Below, piece after piece: positions 1 to 9,116 of a DNA stretch of 64,000 nucleotides. Each line of letters opens with the position of its first letter. Positions within the stretch are counted from its first letter, which is position 1. Location of the stretch: contig DASZOU010000004.1 of the NCBI GenBank assembly GCA_035550655.1, forward strand, positions 186,001-250,000, read 5' to 3'. A program made the translations under genes and the position numbers. The notes beneath the pieces were generated by a model. That model was not told where the DNA came from and made no database searches. It was given only the letters and a program-made list of their open reading frames with translations. The DNA is from DASZTV01 sp035550655. Lineage in GTDB: Bacteria; Actinomycetota; Actinomycetes; JAFAQI01.

Positions 1-2
1 CT

Positions 3-932
3 GTGCCGATCCCCGACGAGTTCTTCAGCCTCGCCGAGAGCGTCAACAACTGGGGTCGCTGGGGTAGCGACGACGAACGCGGCACACTCAACCTGATCAG
101 CTCCGCCGCCGTGCAGGCGGCCGCCGCCGGGGTCCGTGACGGCAGGCGGCTGTCCCTCGCTATCCCGATGTCCGCGGACGGCCCGCAGCTCGGCTTCGTG
201 CCCGGGCGGACGAACCCCACGCGTCAGACGATCGCGCACTTCGAGCTGTACGGCGAGGACGACCGCGGCGTGCGCTTCAACGACGACGCCGTCACGATGG
301 GCGTGCAGGCCGCGACCCACTGGGACGCGCTCGGCCACGCCAGCTACAACGGCCGGCTCTACAACGGCTTTCCGGTCTCGTCGATCGACAGCGAGGCGGG
401 AGCGACGCGGCTGGGCATCGACAAGCTCGGGCCGATCGTCGGTCGTGGCGTGCTTCTCGACATCCCGAGAGCGCTCGGGATCGGCCGGCTCGACGGCGGT
501 CACGCGCTGACCCCGACCGACCTTGAAGCGGCCGAGGAATCCGGAAAGGTCACGGTGGGCGCGGGCGACATCGTGTTGATCCGGACGGGCCAGATTCAGC
601 ACCTGCACGCGGGCGACAAGATGGCGTACTGCATCTCGACCGCCGGCCCGTCGATGCAGACCGCGCGCTGGTTCTTCGAGCGCGACGTCGCCGCGGTCGC
701 GACCGACAACCTGTCCTTCGAGGTGTTTCCCGGTGAGGACGATCGCGTGATGCTCCCGGTGCACATGCTTCACCTCGTCGAGATGGGGATGCCGCAAGGC
801 CAGAACTTCGATCTCGAGGAGCTTGCGGCGGACTGCGCCGACGACGGCCGCTACAGCTTTCTGCTCAGCGCGACACCCGAACCCCTCGTCGGCGCAACAG
901 GCGGACCGGTCACGCCGATCGCCATCAAGTAG
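3..932 (+). CDS. Cyclase-family metal hydrolase (kynurenine formamidase-like)
   Basis: 309 residues from a GTG at base 3; because this lies at the window edge a start further upstream cannot be excluded. The family signature THWDALGH (residues 105-112, His106, Asp108, His112) is present; in cyclase-family (PF04199) enzymes these residues bind the catalytic divalent metal. Members hydrolyse amide or lactone bonds, for example N-formylkynurenine or cyclic acids, in the cytoplasm. The substrate here is unknown. The protein is longer than classic KynB (about 210 residues) and matches the longer actinobacterial cyclase group. It reads toward the P-type ATPase but is separated from it by about 80 nt containing a regulatory element, so it is probably not co-transcribed. 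Confidence 0.85.
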   Translation: MPIPDEFFSLAESVNNWGRWGSDDERGTLNLISSAAVQAAAAGVRDGRRLSLAIPMSADGPQLGFVPGRTNPTRQTIAHFELYGEDDRGVRFNDDAVTMGVQAATHWDALGHASYNGRLYNGFPVSSIDSEAGATRLGIDKLGPIVGRGVLLDIPRALGIGRLDGGHALTPTDLEAAEESGKVTVGAGDIVLIRTGQIQHLHAGDKMAYCISTAGPSMQTARWFFERDVAAVATDNLSFEVFPGEDDRVMLPVHMLHLVEMGMPQGQNFDLEELAADCADDGRYSFLLSATPEPLVGATGGPVTPIAIK

Positions 933-967
933 CCGAGCCGTCCGGCTACGGGACAGCAGACGCCCGA

Positions 968-1009
968 GGACCTTTGCCCCTGCCCGACCGGATTGCCGCG
1001 GATTACCGT
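968..1009 (+). promoter_or_regulatory. Shared stress-cluster box plus leaderless -10
   Basis: Bases 968-985 read GGACCTTTGCCCCTGCCC, 16/18 identical to the reverse complement of 11895-11912 and close to 3760-3777. A TACCGT hexamer at 1004-1009 lies 7 nt before the GTG at 1017, the usual geometry of actinobacterial leaderless transcripts; the box is then centred near -41, typical of a DevR/DosR-class activator. The assignment to a DosR-like regulator is inference. Confidence 0.55.
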
Positions 1010-1016
1010 CGAAGCA

Positions 1017-3728
1017 GTGAACCAGTCGCCGCCGGCGGCGTCGCACGGGTCGCTACCGGAGCCTGACGCGCGTGAGTCGCTGCGGCACCTGTTGCGAGAT
1101 TTGCGCTCGACGGAGCACGGACTGTCAGGCTCCGAGGCCCGACGGCGGCTTGACGCTTACGGGCCCAACGTCCTTCCCGTGTTGCGACGTCGCTCCTGGC
1201 CACGCGACGTGCTGGATCAGTTGACGCACCCGCTCGCGCTGCTGTTATGGGGAGCCGCGGGACTCTCGGCCGGTAGCGGTTCCACCGTCGTCGCCCTGGC
1301 AATCGTCGGCGTGATCCTGCTCAACGCGGGCTTCGCCTTCATCCAGGAACAGCAGGCCGAGCGCTCTGTGGAAGCGTTGAGTGCGTATCTGCCCGCCCAC
1401 TCGCGAGTGCGCCGCGACGGCGTCGTCCAGTCGGTCCCCGCCACGGAGCTGGTTCCGGGCGACGTCATCGAGATCCTCGAGGGTGACCGGATCGCCGCGG
1501 ATGCCCGGTTGATCGACGGGGCAGTTCAGATCGATGCGTCAGCGCTCACCGGCGAGTCGACGCCGGTCGACCGGTCCGCCGACAGCCACTCGAATCGAGC
1601 CGCGAGACATCCACTGCTCGAGGCGCCCTACTTGGTCTTCAGCGGCACCTCATGCACCTCCGGGGCGGCCGTCGCGGTCGTTCACGCGACCGGACGCCGC
1701 ACCGAACTCGGCCGAATCGCCGCGCTGAGCCAGCGCGTCACACGCGAGACCAGTCCGCTGGAACGGCAGGTCCGCCGCGTCGCTTGGATCATCGCCGCGG
1801 TGGCGATCGTCGTCGGACTCGCGTTTCTGCCGCTCGGAACGTTGGCCGGGCTTCCCCTGCACGACTCGTTCGTCTTCGCGATCGGGCTGCTGGTCGCCAA
1901 CGTTCCGGAAGGGCTGCTTCCGACCATCACCCTTGCCCTCGCCGTCGGCGTACGCGAGCTGGCACACCGGGGTGCCGTCATGAAGCGGCTGAGTGCGGTC
2001 GAGACGCTCGGCGCCACGGCGGTGATCTGTACCGACAAGACCGGCACGCTCACGGAGAACAACATGCGCGTCGTGGCCGTGTGGACGCCGCACTCGAAGG
2101 CGGTCGCATCACCGGCGAAGGCAGACGCCGCCGCACGAGAGCTCGCCGCATCGATGGCACGCTGCACGACCGCCCATCTGAGCGGCGACAGCTTGCTCGC
2201 CGGCGACCCTACCGAGATCGCCTTGCTCGAGGCCGCCGAGTCGATGGCCGTGGAGTTCGATCCAGTTGCTCGCGACGCGGCCCATGTCACGGTCTTCGCC
2301 TTCGACTCCACCAGCAAGCGCATGGCGACGGTCAGCCGGGTCCAGGGCGGATGGTCGGTTGACGTAAAGGGAGCACCAGAAGCGGTCCTCCCGCTCTGCG
2401 ACGGCCGCGCCGCGAAACGGCGCCGGGCAGTGGCCGACGCAGAACCGGTGGTTGCCGAGTTGGCCGGCCGGGGACTTCGCGTGCTGGCCGTGGCGCGGCG
2501 ATGTGTCGGCACCGCGGAGGGCCTACCGGCGACACGGGCGGAAGCGGAGCAACGGCTCGAGCTGCTGGGCCTTGTCGGGCTGTTGGACCCGCCTCGGCCT
2601 GAGGTTCGCGCGGCCGTCACAACCTGTCATCAGGCGGGCCTGCGCATACACGTCGTGACCGGCGATCACGCGCTCACTGCCGCCGAGGTGGCTCGAGAGA
2701 TCGGGATCGGCGACGTCGACCTAAAGATCGTGACCGGCGCGGACCTTGCCCGAATGCCGGACGACGAGCTCGCCCGACTGCTCGCCAGCTCATCGGAGAT
2801 CGTCTTTGCGCGCACGACTCCCGAGGACAAGCTGCGGATCGCCGATGCCGTCAAGGACAACGGTCAGGTCGTTGCAATGACAGGTGACGGCGTCAACGAC
2901 TCACCAGCGCTGCGTCGCGCCGACATCGGCATCGCCATGGGCCGCAGCGGCACTGAGGTGGCTCGCGAAGCGGCGACCATGGTGCTGACCGATGACAACT
3001 TCGCCACCATCGTCAGCGCAGTTGAAGCGGGTCGCCGGGTTTTCGACAATGTCCGCAAGTTCATCTTGTACATCTTCGCCCACGCGATACCGGAGATCGT
3101 CCCCTTTGTCGTCTTCGCCCTGTCAGCCGGAGCGGTACCACTCCCGCTGACGGTGCTGCAGATCCTCGCTATCGACCTCGGTACCGAGACGCTGCCAGCA
3201 CTTGCTCTCGGGCGTGAGCCTGCGGAGCCCGGTTTGATGGCCCGCCCACCTCGTTCCCGTTCGCAAGGCGTGATCGATCGATCTCTCCTGGTCCGAGCAT
3301 GGCTCCTGTTGGGCATGGTCTCCGCCGCGCTGGTGATGTCCGGGTTCTTCGTCACGCTGTGGCTCGCCGGATGGCACCCGGGCGACCCCACGGGGCGGGG
3401 CGCTCCCCTCCACCACGCCTACCTGCAAGCCACGACAGCAACGTTCGCGGGCATCGTCGCGTGCCAGGTCGGCACCGCCTTCGCCGCCAGGACGGAGCAT
3501 TCGTCACTGCGAGCCGTGGGGCTGTTCACCAACCGCCTGCTGATCGGCGGCATCGCCTTCGAGCTCCTCTTCACCGCCGCGTTGATGTACGTCGCCCCGA
3601 TCGGCCACCTGTTCGGCACAGTCCCGCTGCCACCGTCGGTCCTGGGTCTGCTCGCCACGTTTCCCGTGGTCGTCTGGTCCGCAGACGAGCTGAGTCGATG
3701 GTGGCGACGCCGAAAGACGCGCAGCTAG
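1017..3728 (+). CDS. P2-type cation-transporting ATPase
   Basis: A ten-segment membrane pump with all P-type hallmarks: actuator TGES (about residues 178-181), VPEGLL in the fourth transmembrane helix (297-300), phosphorylation motif DKTGT (Asp340), hinge GDGVND (Asp624) and six C-terminal hydrophobic segments. About 903 residues. The GTG at 1017 is preferred to the TTG at 993 because a -10-like TACCGT and a regulatory box lie immediately upstream and would otherwise overlap the initiation region. The VPEGLL form resembles the Na/K-ATPase-like P2 branch; Ca2+ or another cation cannot be excluded. A P2 ATPase (CtpF) also belongs to the mycobacterial DosR regulon, matching the neighbouring Usp, APH/kinase and Acg genes. 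Confidence 0.9.
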   Translation: MNQSPPAASHGSLPEPDARESLRHLLRDLRSTEHGLSGSEARRRLDAYGPNVLPVLRRRSWPRDVLDQLTHPLALLLWGAAGLSAGSGSTVVALAIVGVILLNAGFAFIQEQQAERSVEALSAYLPAHSRVRRDGVVQSVPATELVPGDVIEILEGDRIAADARLIDGAVQIDASALTGESTPVDRSADSHSNRAARHPLLEAPYLVFSGTSCTSGAAVAVVHATGRRTELGRIAALSQRVTRETSPLERQVRRVAWIIAAVAIVVGLAFLPLGTLAGLPLHDSFVFAIGLLVANVPEGLLPTITLALAVGVRELAHRGAVMKRLSAVETLGATAVICTDKTGTLTENNMRVVAVWTPHSKAVASPAKADAAARELAASMARCTTAHLSGDSLLAGDPTEIALLEAAESMAVEFDPVARDAAHVTVFAFDSTSKRMATVSRVQGGWSVDVKGAPEAVLPLCDGRAAKRRRAVADAEPVVAELAGRGLRVLAVARRCVGTAEGLPATRAEAEQRLELLGLVGLLDPPRPEVRAAVTTCHQAGLRIHVVTGDHALTAAEVAREIGIGDVDLKIVTGADLARMPDDELARLLASSSEIVFARTTPEDKLRIADAVKDNGQVVAMTGDGVNDSPALRRADIGIAMGRSGTEVAREAATMVLTDDNFATIVSAVEAGRRVFDNVRKFILYIFAHAIPEIVPFVVFALSAGAVPLPLTVLQILAIDLGTETLPALALGREPAEPGLMARPPRSRSQGVIDRSLLVRAWLLLGMVSAALVMSGFFVTLWLAGWHPGDPTGRGAPLHHAYLQATTATFAGIVACQVGTAFAARTEHSSLRAVGLFTNRLLIGGIAFELLFTAALMYVAPIGHLFGTVPLPPSVLGLLATFPVVVWSADELSRWWRRRKTRS

Positions 3729-3759
3729 CTCTCCGACAGGCCGTTCGGCACTACTCGCA

Positions 3760-3777
3760 GGTCCAACGCCTCTGCCC
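3760..3777 (+). promoter_or_regulatory. Shared stress-cluster box upstream of usp
   Basis: GGTCCAACGCCTCTGCCC, 15/18 matches to the site before the Pat-type gene. It lies 53 nt before the ATG of the universal stress protein, in the 102-nt gap after the ATPase. Confidence 0.45.
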
Positions 3778-3830
3778 TCGCCGGGCGATCGGCGACACGC
3801 TGGAAGCAGCCCAAATCGGAGGTGAGCGAG

Positions 3831-4247
3831 ATGTCTGATCGCTCCAACGTGATCGTCGTCGGCGTCGACGGGTCCGAGGACAGCATGGCCGCGGTGAAGT
3901 GGGCTGACCACTATGCCGCCAGCACCGGTGGCCGGTTGTGCCTCGTCACGACGTGGATGTGGCCCAACACGTACGGCGCGCCCCTGGTCTTCGACGGCTT
4001 CAACCCGGACGCCGAGGCGCTGACCATCCTCGAGAAGGCCAAGGCGGAGCTCACAGTCCCCGCGACTGCCGTCGAAACCGTCTGCCGCGAAGGCGGCGCG
4101 GGCCCGGTGCTCGTCGCCGAGAGCAAGAACACCGCCCTGCTTGTGGTCGGCAGTCACGGCCACGGCGCGATCAGTGGCGTCCTGCTCGGCTCGGTCAGCA
4201 ACTACTGCGTGCATCACGCGTCCTGCCCGGTTGTGATCGTGCGATGA
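3831..4247 (+). CDS. Universal stress protein, UspA family
   Basis: Single Usp domain of about 138 residues. GVDGSEDS at the N-terminus and the C-terminal ATP-binding signature GSHGHG..SGVLLGS followed by the family ending CPVVIVR are visible, so this is an ATP-binding type Usp. The ATG at 3831 is chosen because GGAGG at 3818-3822 sits 8 nt upstream; the GTG at 3822 would overlap that ribosome site. Single-domain Usps act as cytoplasmic stress and persistence proteins. The gene follows the ATPase and precedes the APH/P-loop fusion, as in hypoxia-response clusters of other actinobacteria. Confidence 0.9.
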   Translation: MSDRSNVIVVGVDGSEDSMAAVKWADHYAASTGGRLCLVTTWMWPNTYGAPLVFDGFNPDAEALTILEKAKAELTVPATAVETVCREGGAGPVLVAESKNTALLVVGSHGHGAISGVLLGSVSNYCVHHASCPVVIVR

Positions 4248-4426
4248 GTGCAGCACGCGTGCAGAGTGCGGCCGATGCGGCTAGGCACGCCAGCGACTGT
4301 CACGACCTGTACGACGCCCCGCCGCTGCCGGCGTTGCAGCCTCCGACCAACCAGGGGACGTCCTGTCACGACAGCTATGACGAGCCGGCCGAGGAAGCAG
4401 AGCACGCAGCCGACCAGGAGTGACGC

Positions 4427-5965
4427 GTGTCGAGCGATTCGGGGCGCACACCGCCCCACCCGTGGGCAGGCTGCAAGGAGACCCACGTATCAGCCGTGTA
4501 CCTCCTCGGTGACAAGGTCCTGAAGGTCAAGAAACCCGTACTCACCGACTTCCTCGACTTCACCACCGTCGAAGCCAGGTTGCGCGCCTGCCATGACGAG
4601 GTGGCACTCAACCGCCGACTGAGTCCGGACGTGTACCTCGGCGTGGCTTCGATCGACCTCGGCGAGGACTCCCCGGAGCCGGCGGTGGTGATGCGGCGCC
4701 TGGCGGATCGCGACCGGCTGTCCTCCCGGCTCGGCGGCGACCCGTGGCGCCTCCAGGCAGCGGTGACGGACGTCGCCCGAACGATCGCGGCGTTCCACGA
4801 GCGCAGCGTGCCGAACCGTGACGACGACTGCCCCGCCGCCTGGTTCCAGCTCGTCGCACGCTGGCGCTACGAGTGGAACGCGCTCGCGCTGCTCGACGCG
4901 AGCTTCGCACCTGACAACCGGCGGAGCGCCGGCCGGGACCTGGGCCTGCGATACCTGTCAGGGCGTCGCGCACTCTTCGACACCCGGGTCCGGCAGGGCA
5001 AGGTGAGGGACGGACACGGCGACCTCCGCGCGGATCACGTCTACCTGACTCGGGACGGCGTACGCGTCGTCGACTGTCTCGAGTTCGACGCGGCACTGCG
5101 GACGTGCGACGTGCTTGCCGACGTCGCCTTTCTCGCGATGGACCTCGAACGCCTGGACCAGCCCGACGCCGCCAGACACCTGCTGGACAGGTATCGCGAG
5201 CTCACTGACGACGTCTACCCACCGTCGCTCGCCGACTTCTACATCGCGCAGCGCGCGTTGGTGCGGCTGAAGGTCTCGCTGCTCGCACCAGGGGCGCGGA
5301 CCCGCGCCGCCGCCCTCGAGCAAAACCGGCTGCTCAGCCTCGCCGAACGCCACCTGGTCGCCGCGCAACCGCGCGTGATCTGCATCGGCGGGCTCCCCGG
5401 CTCAGGGAAGTCGACGATCGCGGCCGCGGTGGCATCGCAAACCGGCGCAGTTCACCTGTCCTCCGACGCGATCCGCCACGAACGGGCCGGCGAGCAGCAC
5501 ACCGAATCCGCATGGGGAACCGGTCGCTACACCGAGGCGGAGACGGCCGCCGTGTATGACGAGTTGCTGCGCCGCGCGACGATCGCGCTCTCCGACGGGT
5601 ACTCGGTCGTCCTCGACGCGTCATGGCGGGACGCCGGTCATCGAGACCGCGCGCGAGAGGCGTCGCGCTGGCTGGGCGCCACCTTCACAGAGGTCCGCTG
5701 TCACGCCGAGGAGCCGACGGCGTACCAGCGTCTGCGCGGCACCCGGTCGGGTTTCTCGGAGGCAGGCGTAGCGGTGCGACGAGAGATGCGAGACGCGTTC
5801 CAGCCCTGGCCAACAGCACGCGCCGTGTCCACCGACTGCGAGCTGCGGCAGTCGCTCGAGGCCGTCACTGCGCTCCTCGACGAGGGCGACCACGCGCTTC
5901 TCGCGCCACCCGCACCCGATGTCGACGCAGCCGGCTACCGGCCGACCAGCGACCTCGCCCGCTGA
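4427..5965 (+). CDS. Bifunctional APH-like / P-loop kinase protein
   Basis: 512 residues in two halves. Residues about 40-300 resemble the aminoglycoside phosphotransferase/choline kinase fold, including a catalytic-loop-like GHGDLRADHVY and a downstream VVDCLEFD metal-binding segment. Residues about 315-490 form a zeta-toxin or gluconate-kinase-like P-loop domain with Walker A GGLPGSGKST (321-330). The GTG at 4427 has GGAG 6 nt upstream. The architecture matches Rv2004c-type proteins of the DosR regulon; the phosphorylated substrate is unknown. It is in line with the preceding Usp, with a 179-nt gap holding no convincing gene. Confidence 0.85.
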   Translation: MSSDSGRTPPHPWAGCKETHVSAVYLLGDKVLKVKKPVLTDFLDFTTVEARLRACHDEVALNRRLSPDVYLGVASIDLGEDSPEPAVVMRRLADRDRLSSRLGGDPWRLQAAVTDVARTIAAFHERSVPNRDDDCPAAWFQLVARWRYEWNALALLDASFAPDNRRSAGRDLGLRYLSGRRALFDTRVRQGKVRDGHGDLRADHVYLTRDGVRVVDCLEFDAALRTCDVLADVAFLAMDLERLDQPDAARHLLDRYRELTDDVYPPSLADFYIAQRALVRLKVSLLAPGARTRAAALEQNRLLSLAERHLVAAQPRVICIGGLPGSGKSTIAAAVASQTGAVHLSSDAIRHERAGEQHTESAWGTGRYTEAETAAVYDELLRRATIALSDGYSVVLDASWRDAGHRDRAREASRWLGATFTEVRCHAEEPTAYQRLRGTRSGFSEAGVAVRREMRDAFQPWPTARAVSTDCELRQSLEAVTALLDEGDHALLAPPAPDVDAAGYRPTSDLAR

Positions 5966-5975
5966 CCGAGGCGTC

Positions 5976-5990
5976 GGGCCTTTCGCCTCT
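5976..5990 (+). promoter_or_regulatory. Variant stress-cluster box upstream of nitroreductase
   Basis: GGGCCTTTCGCCTCT, containing the CGCCTCT found in the usp-upstream site but with one extra base in the left half. It lies 68 nt before the nitroreductase ATG. Weaker than the other copies. Confidence 0.35.
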
Positions 5991-6057
5991 AGGCCGCATC
6001 CACGGGCCACGGAATCGTTGAAGACCACCACCGGAACGCAACAGGAGAGACCACCCG

Positions 6058-7050
6058 ATGTCAGGTCAGCCGCGCGGAGTCGAGACCGAGCTTCGCCAGG
6101 AGTTCGAAGCTCTTGTCGCGATTGCAGGTCGAGCGCCCTCGGTGCACAACACCCAACCCTGGCGATTCGGGCTGAGCGCGGCCCGAACGCTGGAGCTGGA
6201 GCTGGTCAGGGACCGGGTCCTTCCCCACACCGATCCCACCGGCCGCGAGGCAGTCGTCAGCTGCGGAGCGGCACTGCACAACCTGCTGCTCGCGCTACGG
6301 ATGCGGAACCTTCGGGGAACGGTCGTTCCGGCCCCCGACGCCGATCGGCCGCTCGTCCTGGCAAGTGTCACAGTCGAGGCGTGGAGCGCTCCCACCGAGA
6401 GCGAACGCCGTGCCTTCGCGTCGATCTTCCGCCGGCACACCCACCGGTCGGGCTTCGATGCACCTGTCGCGGATGCCTCGCTACGCGACCAGCTCACCAG
6501 GGCAGCCAGCCTCGAAGGCTGCACCTTGTTGTGGGTCACCGACCCGGCCACCCGGGAGGGGGTGATCGGCATCTCCCATGCCGCTGTGGCCCAGGAGCGA
6601 ACCACCGCGGTAACAGCACGCGAAACAGACGCGTGGCAGGGCGCGGACGGGCGCCGCGACGGCGTGCCGTCGTGGGCGGTTGCGCCGCGCCGACCGATCG
6701 ACGACCGCGTGGACCGGCTTCCGGACCGCTTCCTGAGTGATCGCCGGCTCGCTGTCGACCCCGCGACCCCGGGCACTCTCGCTGTCCTCGTCACATCGGG
6801 TGATGGCATGACCGACTGGCTGGCCGCGGGGCAAGGCCTGCAACGAATGCTCCTCCGCGCAGCGGAGGACTGGGCGTTCGCCGCGCTGTCCACCTCCGCG
6901 CTCGAGACGCCCCGCTTCAGAGAGGCCGTCCGCTCCATCCTGGGCACCGCCGACTACCCCCAAGCCATCCTCGAGCTCGGGCACAGCAGCCACACCCTCA
7001 CCACGGCCCGGCTCGATGCCGGGGACCTGATCGCAACAACGGACGCCTAG
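6058..7050 (+). CDS. Acg-type nitroreductase-fold FMN protein
   Basis: 330 residues. The N-terminal APSVHNTQPWRF block (about 31-42) and the split nitroreductase fold are characteristic of the Acg/Rv2032 group, in which an FMN-binding nitroreductase domain is duplicated or lidded and is thought to sequester flavin rather than act as a normal reductase. An RRHTHR segment near 125 and a C-terminal QAILELGHS are family-like. ATG start with AGGAGAG upstream. Acg is one of the most strongly hypoxia-induced mycobacterial genes, so its presence beside Usp, APH/kinase, DUF1918 and CBS genes supports a dormancy-type cluster. It is followed after 8 nt by the DUF1918 gene. Confidence 0.85.
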   Translation: MSGQPRGVETELRQEFEALVAIAGRAPSVHNTQPWRFGLSAARTLELELVRDRVLPHTDPTGREAVVSCGAALHNLLLALRMRNLRGTVVPAPDADRPLVLASVTVEAWSAPTESERRAFASIFRRHTHRSGFDAPVADASLRDQLTRAASLEGCTLLWVTDPATREGVIGISHAAVAQERTTAVTARETDAWQGADGRRDGVPSWAVAPRRPIDDRVDRLPDRFLSDRRLAVDPATPGTLAVLVTSGDGMTDWLAAGQGLQRMLLRAAEDWAFAALSTSALETPRFREAVRSILGTADYPQAILELGHSSHTLTTARLDAGDLIATTDA

Positions 7051-7058
7051 GAGTCGCC

Positions 7059-7271
7059 ATGAATGCCAGACCCGGTGATCGCCTCATCGTGAAGTCGGCG
7101 ACGGTCGGTACTCCGGCCAGAGACGCCGAGATCCTGGAGGTCCGCGGCCCCGACGGGGCGCCGCCGTACCTCGTTCGTTGGTCCGACACCGGCCACGAAG
7201 GCCTCTACTTCCCCGGCGGCGACGCCGAGGTGCATCACGCCGGAACCGTGTCCGCGTTCCACGGCGGCTGA
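7059..7271 (+). CDS. DUF1918 small protein
   Basis: A 70-residue cytoplasmic protein with the DUF1918 pattern: N-terminal GDRLIV, central EIL.V.G.DG.PPY.VRW, and C-terminal HEGLYFPG.DA.V. The fold is a small SH3-like beta barrel; biochemical function is not established. ATG at 7059 has AGGAG nearby and lies 8 nt after the nitroreductase stop, so the two are probably co-transcribed. DUF1918 proteins often accompany stress or dormancy genes in actinobacteria. Confidence 0.85.
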   Translation: MNARPGDRLIVKSATVGTPARDAEILEVRGPDGAPPYLVRWSDTGHEGLYFPGGDAEVHHAGTVSAFHGG

Positions 7272-7319
7272 GCACGTCGTCCCCCGACGACGAACTGCCT
7301 CGAGAGCGCGAGGTGCAAG

Positions 7320-8525
7320 GTGCCCGGTGGGTGCGGCGAGACCGTCGCCTTGGTCCGGAGCGCGGCGGCGGCCCGCTACGACCTCGGCCACGGGCATCCG
7401 ATGCGAGCGGCTCGCGCGGAGCTCGCGATCGAGCTGGCCACGTCGCTGGGAGTGCTCGAGCGCCCGTCATGGCGTGAAGTCGCGGCGCAGCCGGCCGAGA
7501 TGGCCGACCTCGGGCTGGTGCACGACCTGACCTATCTGGCTGTGGTGCGCTCGGCGGAGCGAATGCCGGAGCCGATCCTGCAGTCGATGGGCCTCGCCAC
7601 CGAGGACACCCCCATCTTCCCCGGCATCCACGACGCGGCGAGCGCCGTCGTCGGCGCGACGCAGCAGGCATGCTTCTCCGTCTGGCACGGCGAGACCGTC
7701 CACGCCGTCAACCTCCTCGGCGGGCTCCATCACGCGATGCCGGGATTCGCCAGTGGGTTCTGCGTCTACAACGATCTCGCCGTCGGCATCAAGGACCTGC
7801 TCCGCAACGGCTGCCGGCGGGTCGCCTACATCGACCTCGACGCGCATCACGGTGACGGCGTCGAAGCGGTCTTTCGCGACGACCCGAGGGTGCTGACGAT
7901 CTCGCTGCACCAGGACGGCCGGACCATCTTCCCCGGCACCGGGGCGGCCACGGACATCGGCGTCGCGCCCGCGCTCGGGTACGCCGTCAACGTCCCGCTG
8001 CCACCGGGCACCGGGAACTCCGGCTGGTTGCGGGCGCTGTCCGCCGTGGTTCCGGTGCTGCTGAGGGAGTTCCGGCCGGAGGTCATCGTCACGCAGTGCG
8101 GGTGCGATGCGCACCGCGACGACCCGCTCACCGACCTGAGCCTCACCACGGAGGGCTTCGCGATCGCGTACTCGCTGGTGCATGACCTGGCCCACGAGCT
8201 GTGCGAGGGCCGTTGGGTGATCGTCGGCGGCGGCGGGTACGACCTCGGCTCTGCGGTTCCCCGGACGTGGGCGCAGCTGCTCGCCGAGGTCAGCGGCGGC
8301 CCGCTCCCGGCATCGACCGAGCTGCCACAGCCGTGGCGGCAGCTCGCCGAACGGATGTCCGGTCAGCCCGCTCCTGTCACGCTCGGCGACGAAGATGCCG
8401 CGCCCTGCTGGCGGAAGTGGGATGCCGGCGAAGGGGATCCGGATGATGCCGTCGACCGATCAGTGGCGGCCGCCCGGCGAGAGGTTCTGCCGTTGCATGG
8501 CCTCGACCCGCTTTCCGACCGCTGA
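7320..8525 (+). CDS. acuC: AcuC-like histone-deacetylase-family amidohydrolase
   Basis: 401 residues from GTG. Class I/AcuC deacetylase landmarks are all visible: GGLHHA tandem histidines, DLDAHHGDG with the zinc Asp and His, a CDAHRDDPL segment carrying the second zinc Asp, and GGGGYD with the catalytic Tyr. Such enzymes remove acetyl groups from lysines, classically reactivating acetyl-CoA synthetase in the cytoplasm. A GNAT/acyl-CoA-synthetase protein of the Pat type is encoded about 600 nt beyond the stop on the other strand, so writer and eraser of lysine acetylation are within 4.5 kb. The exact start is uncertain; family similarity begins near TVALVRSA. Confidence 0.85.
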   Translation: MPGGCGETVALVRSAAAARYDLGHGHPMRAARAELAIELATSLGVLERPSWREVAAQPAEMADLGLVHDLTYLAVVRSAERMPEPILQSMGLATEDTPIFPGIHDAASAVVGATQQACFSVWHGETVHAVNLLGGLHHAMPGFASGFCVYNDLAVGIKDLLRNGCRRVAYIDLDAHHGDGVEAVFRDDPRVLTISLHQDGRTIFPGTGAATDIGVAPALGYAVNVPLPPGTGNSGWLRALSAVVPVLLREFRPEVIVTQCGCDAHRDDPLTDLSLTTEGFAIAYSLVHDLAHELCEGRWVIVGGGGYDLGSAVPRTWAQLLAEVSGGPLPASTELPQPWRQLAERMSGQPAPVTLGDEDAAPCWRKWDAGEGDPDDAVDRSVAAARREVLPLHGLDPLSDR

Positions 8526-8561
8526 GGAAGCGGGCCGGGCGAACAGCAGATCGGGCTGGGG

Positions 8562-8993
8562 TCAGACGGGCCGGTCGGCGGGGACAACGACCCCGTGCAA
8601 CGCCACGGCGCGGATCACGTCACGGCCGGTGATGATGCCGATGGCGTTCCCGGCCCCGTCGACGACGGGAACCGCGTCCACGCCATTGACATTCATCACG
8701 TAGGCGACCTGCTTGAGGGTTGCGTCCGGAAGCACGCAGGCAGTGCGCATCGCGATCAGCTCGCGGACAGGTGTGGCGCGCAGCGCCGCCGGGCCACGAT
8801 GCCAGGCCTCGAGGATGTCGCGGTCGGTCAGCACGCCGAGGCAATGAGAACCGCTGACGACCACCACGTGGTGCACCCGCTGGCCGAGCATCAGGTCGCC
8901 TGCCTGCCAGATCGAGCTGTGCTCGTCGATGGCGGCGATCGGGGAGCTCATGACGTCGGTCGCGAGCAGGTCCCGCTCGGCGGTAACGGTCAT
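8562..8993 (-). CDS. Two-CBS-domain protein (Hrp1-like)
   Basis: 143 residues made almost entirely of two CBS motifs (about 14-70 and 80-135): MSSPIAAIDEHSS...GVLTDRDIL and IGIITGRDVI. CBS pairs bind adenosine nucleotides and act as cytoplasmic energy sensors. The length and composition resemble hypoxic response protein 1 of mycobacteria. ATG start at 8993. Convergent with the deacetylase (36-nt gap) and downstream, on the same strand, of the Pat-type gene. No zinc-binding cysteine pair typical of Mtb Hrp1 is obvious. Confidence 0.85.
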   Translation of the reverse strand: MTVTAERDLLATDVMSSPIAAIDEHSSIWQAGDLMLGQRVHHVVVVSGSHCLGVLTDRDILEAWHRGPAALRATPVRELIAMRTACVLPDATLKQVAYVMNVNGVDAVPVVDGAGNAIGIITGRDVIRAVALHGVVVPADRPV

Positions 8994-9074
8994 GTCGATA
9001 CCTCCGCTCTGACCTTCACCTCCAGCCTGAGCATCGGTATCGCGGCGCTGTAGATGCGGACGACCCCACTTTCC

Positions 9075-9090
9075 GGGACCAACGGCAGCC
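9075..9090. promoter_or_regulatory. Possible degenerate stress-cluster box
   Basis: GGGACCAACGGCAGCC lies 82 nt upstream of the CBS gene start, in the 123-nt gap after the Pat-type gene. It shares GGNCCAACG with the usp-upstream box but lacks the CTGCCC tail. Confidence 0.2.
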
Positions 9091-9116
9091 GCAGGTCAGC
9101 CTTCGGGGGCAGCGCC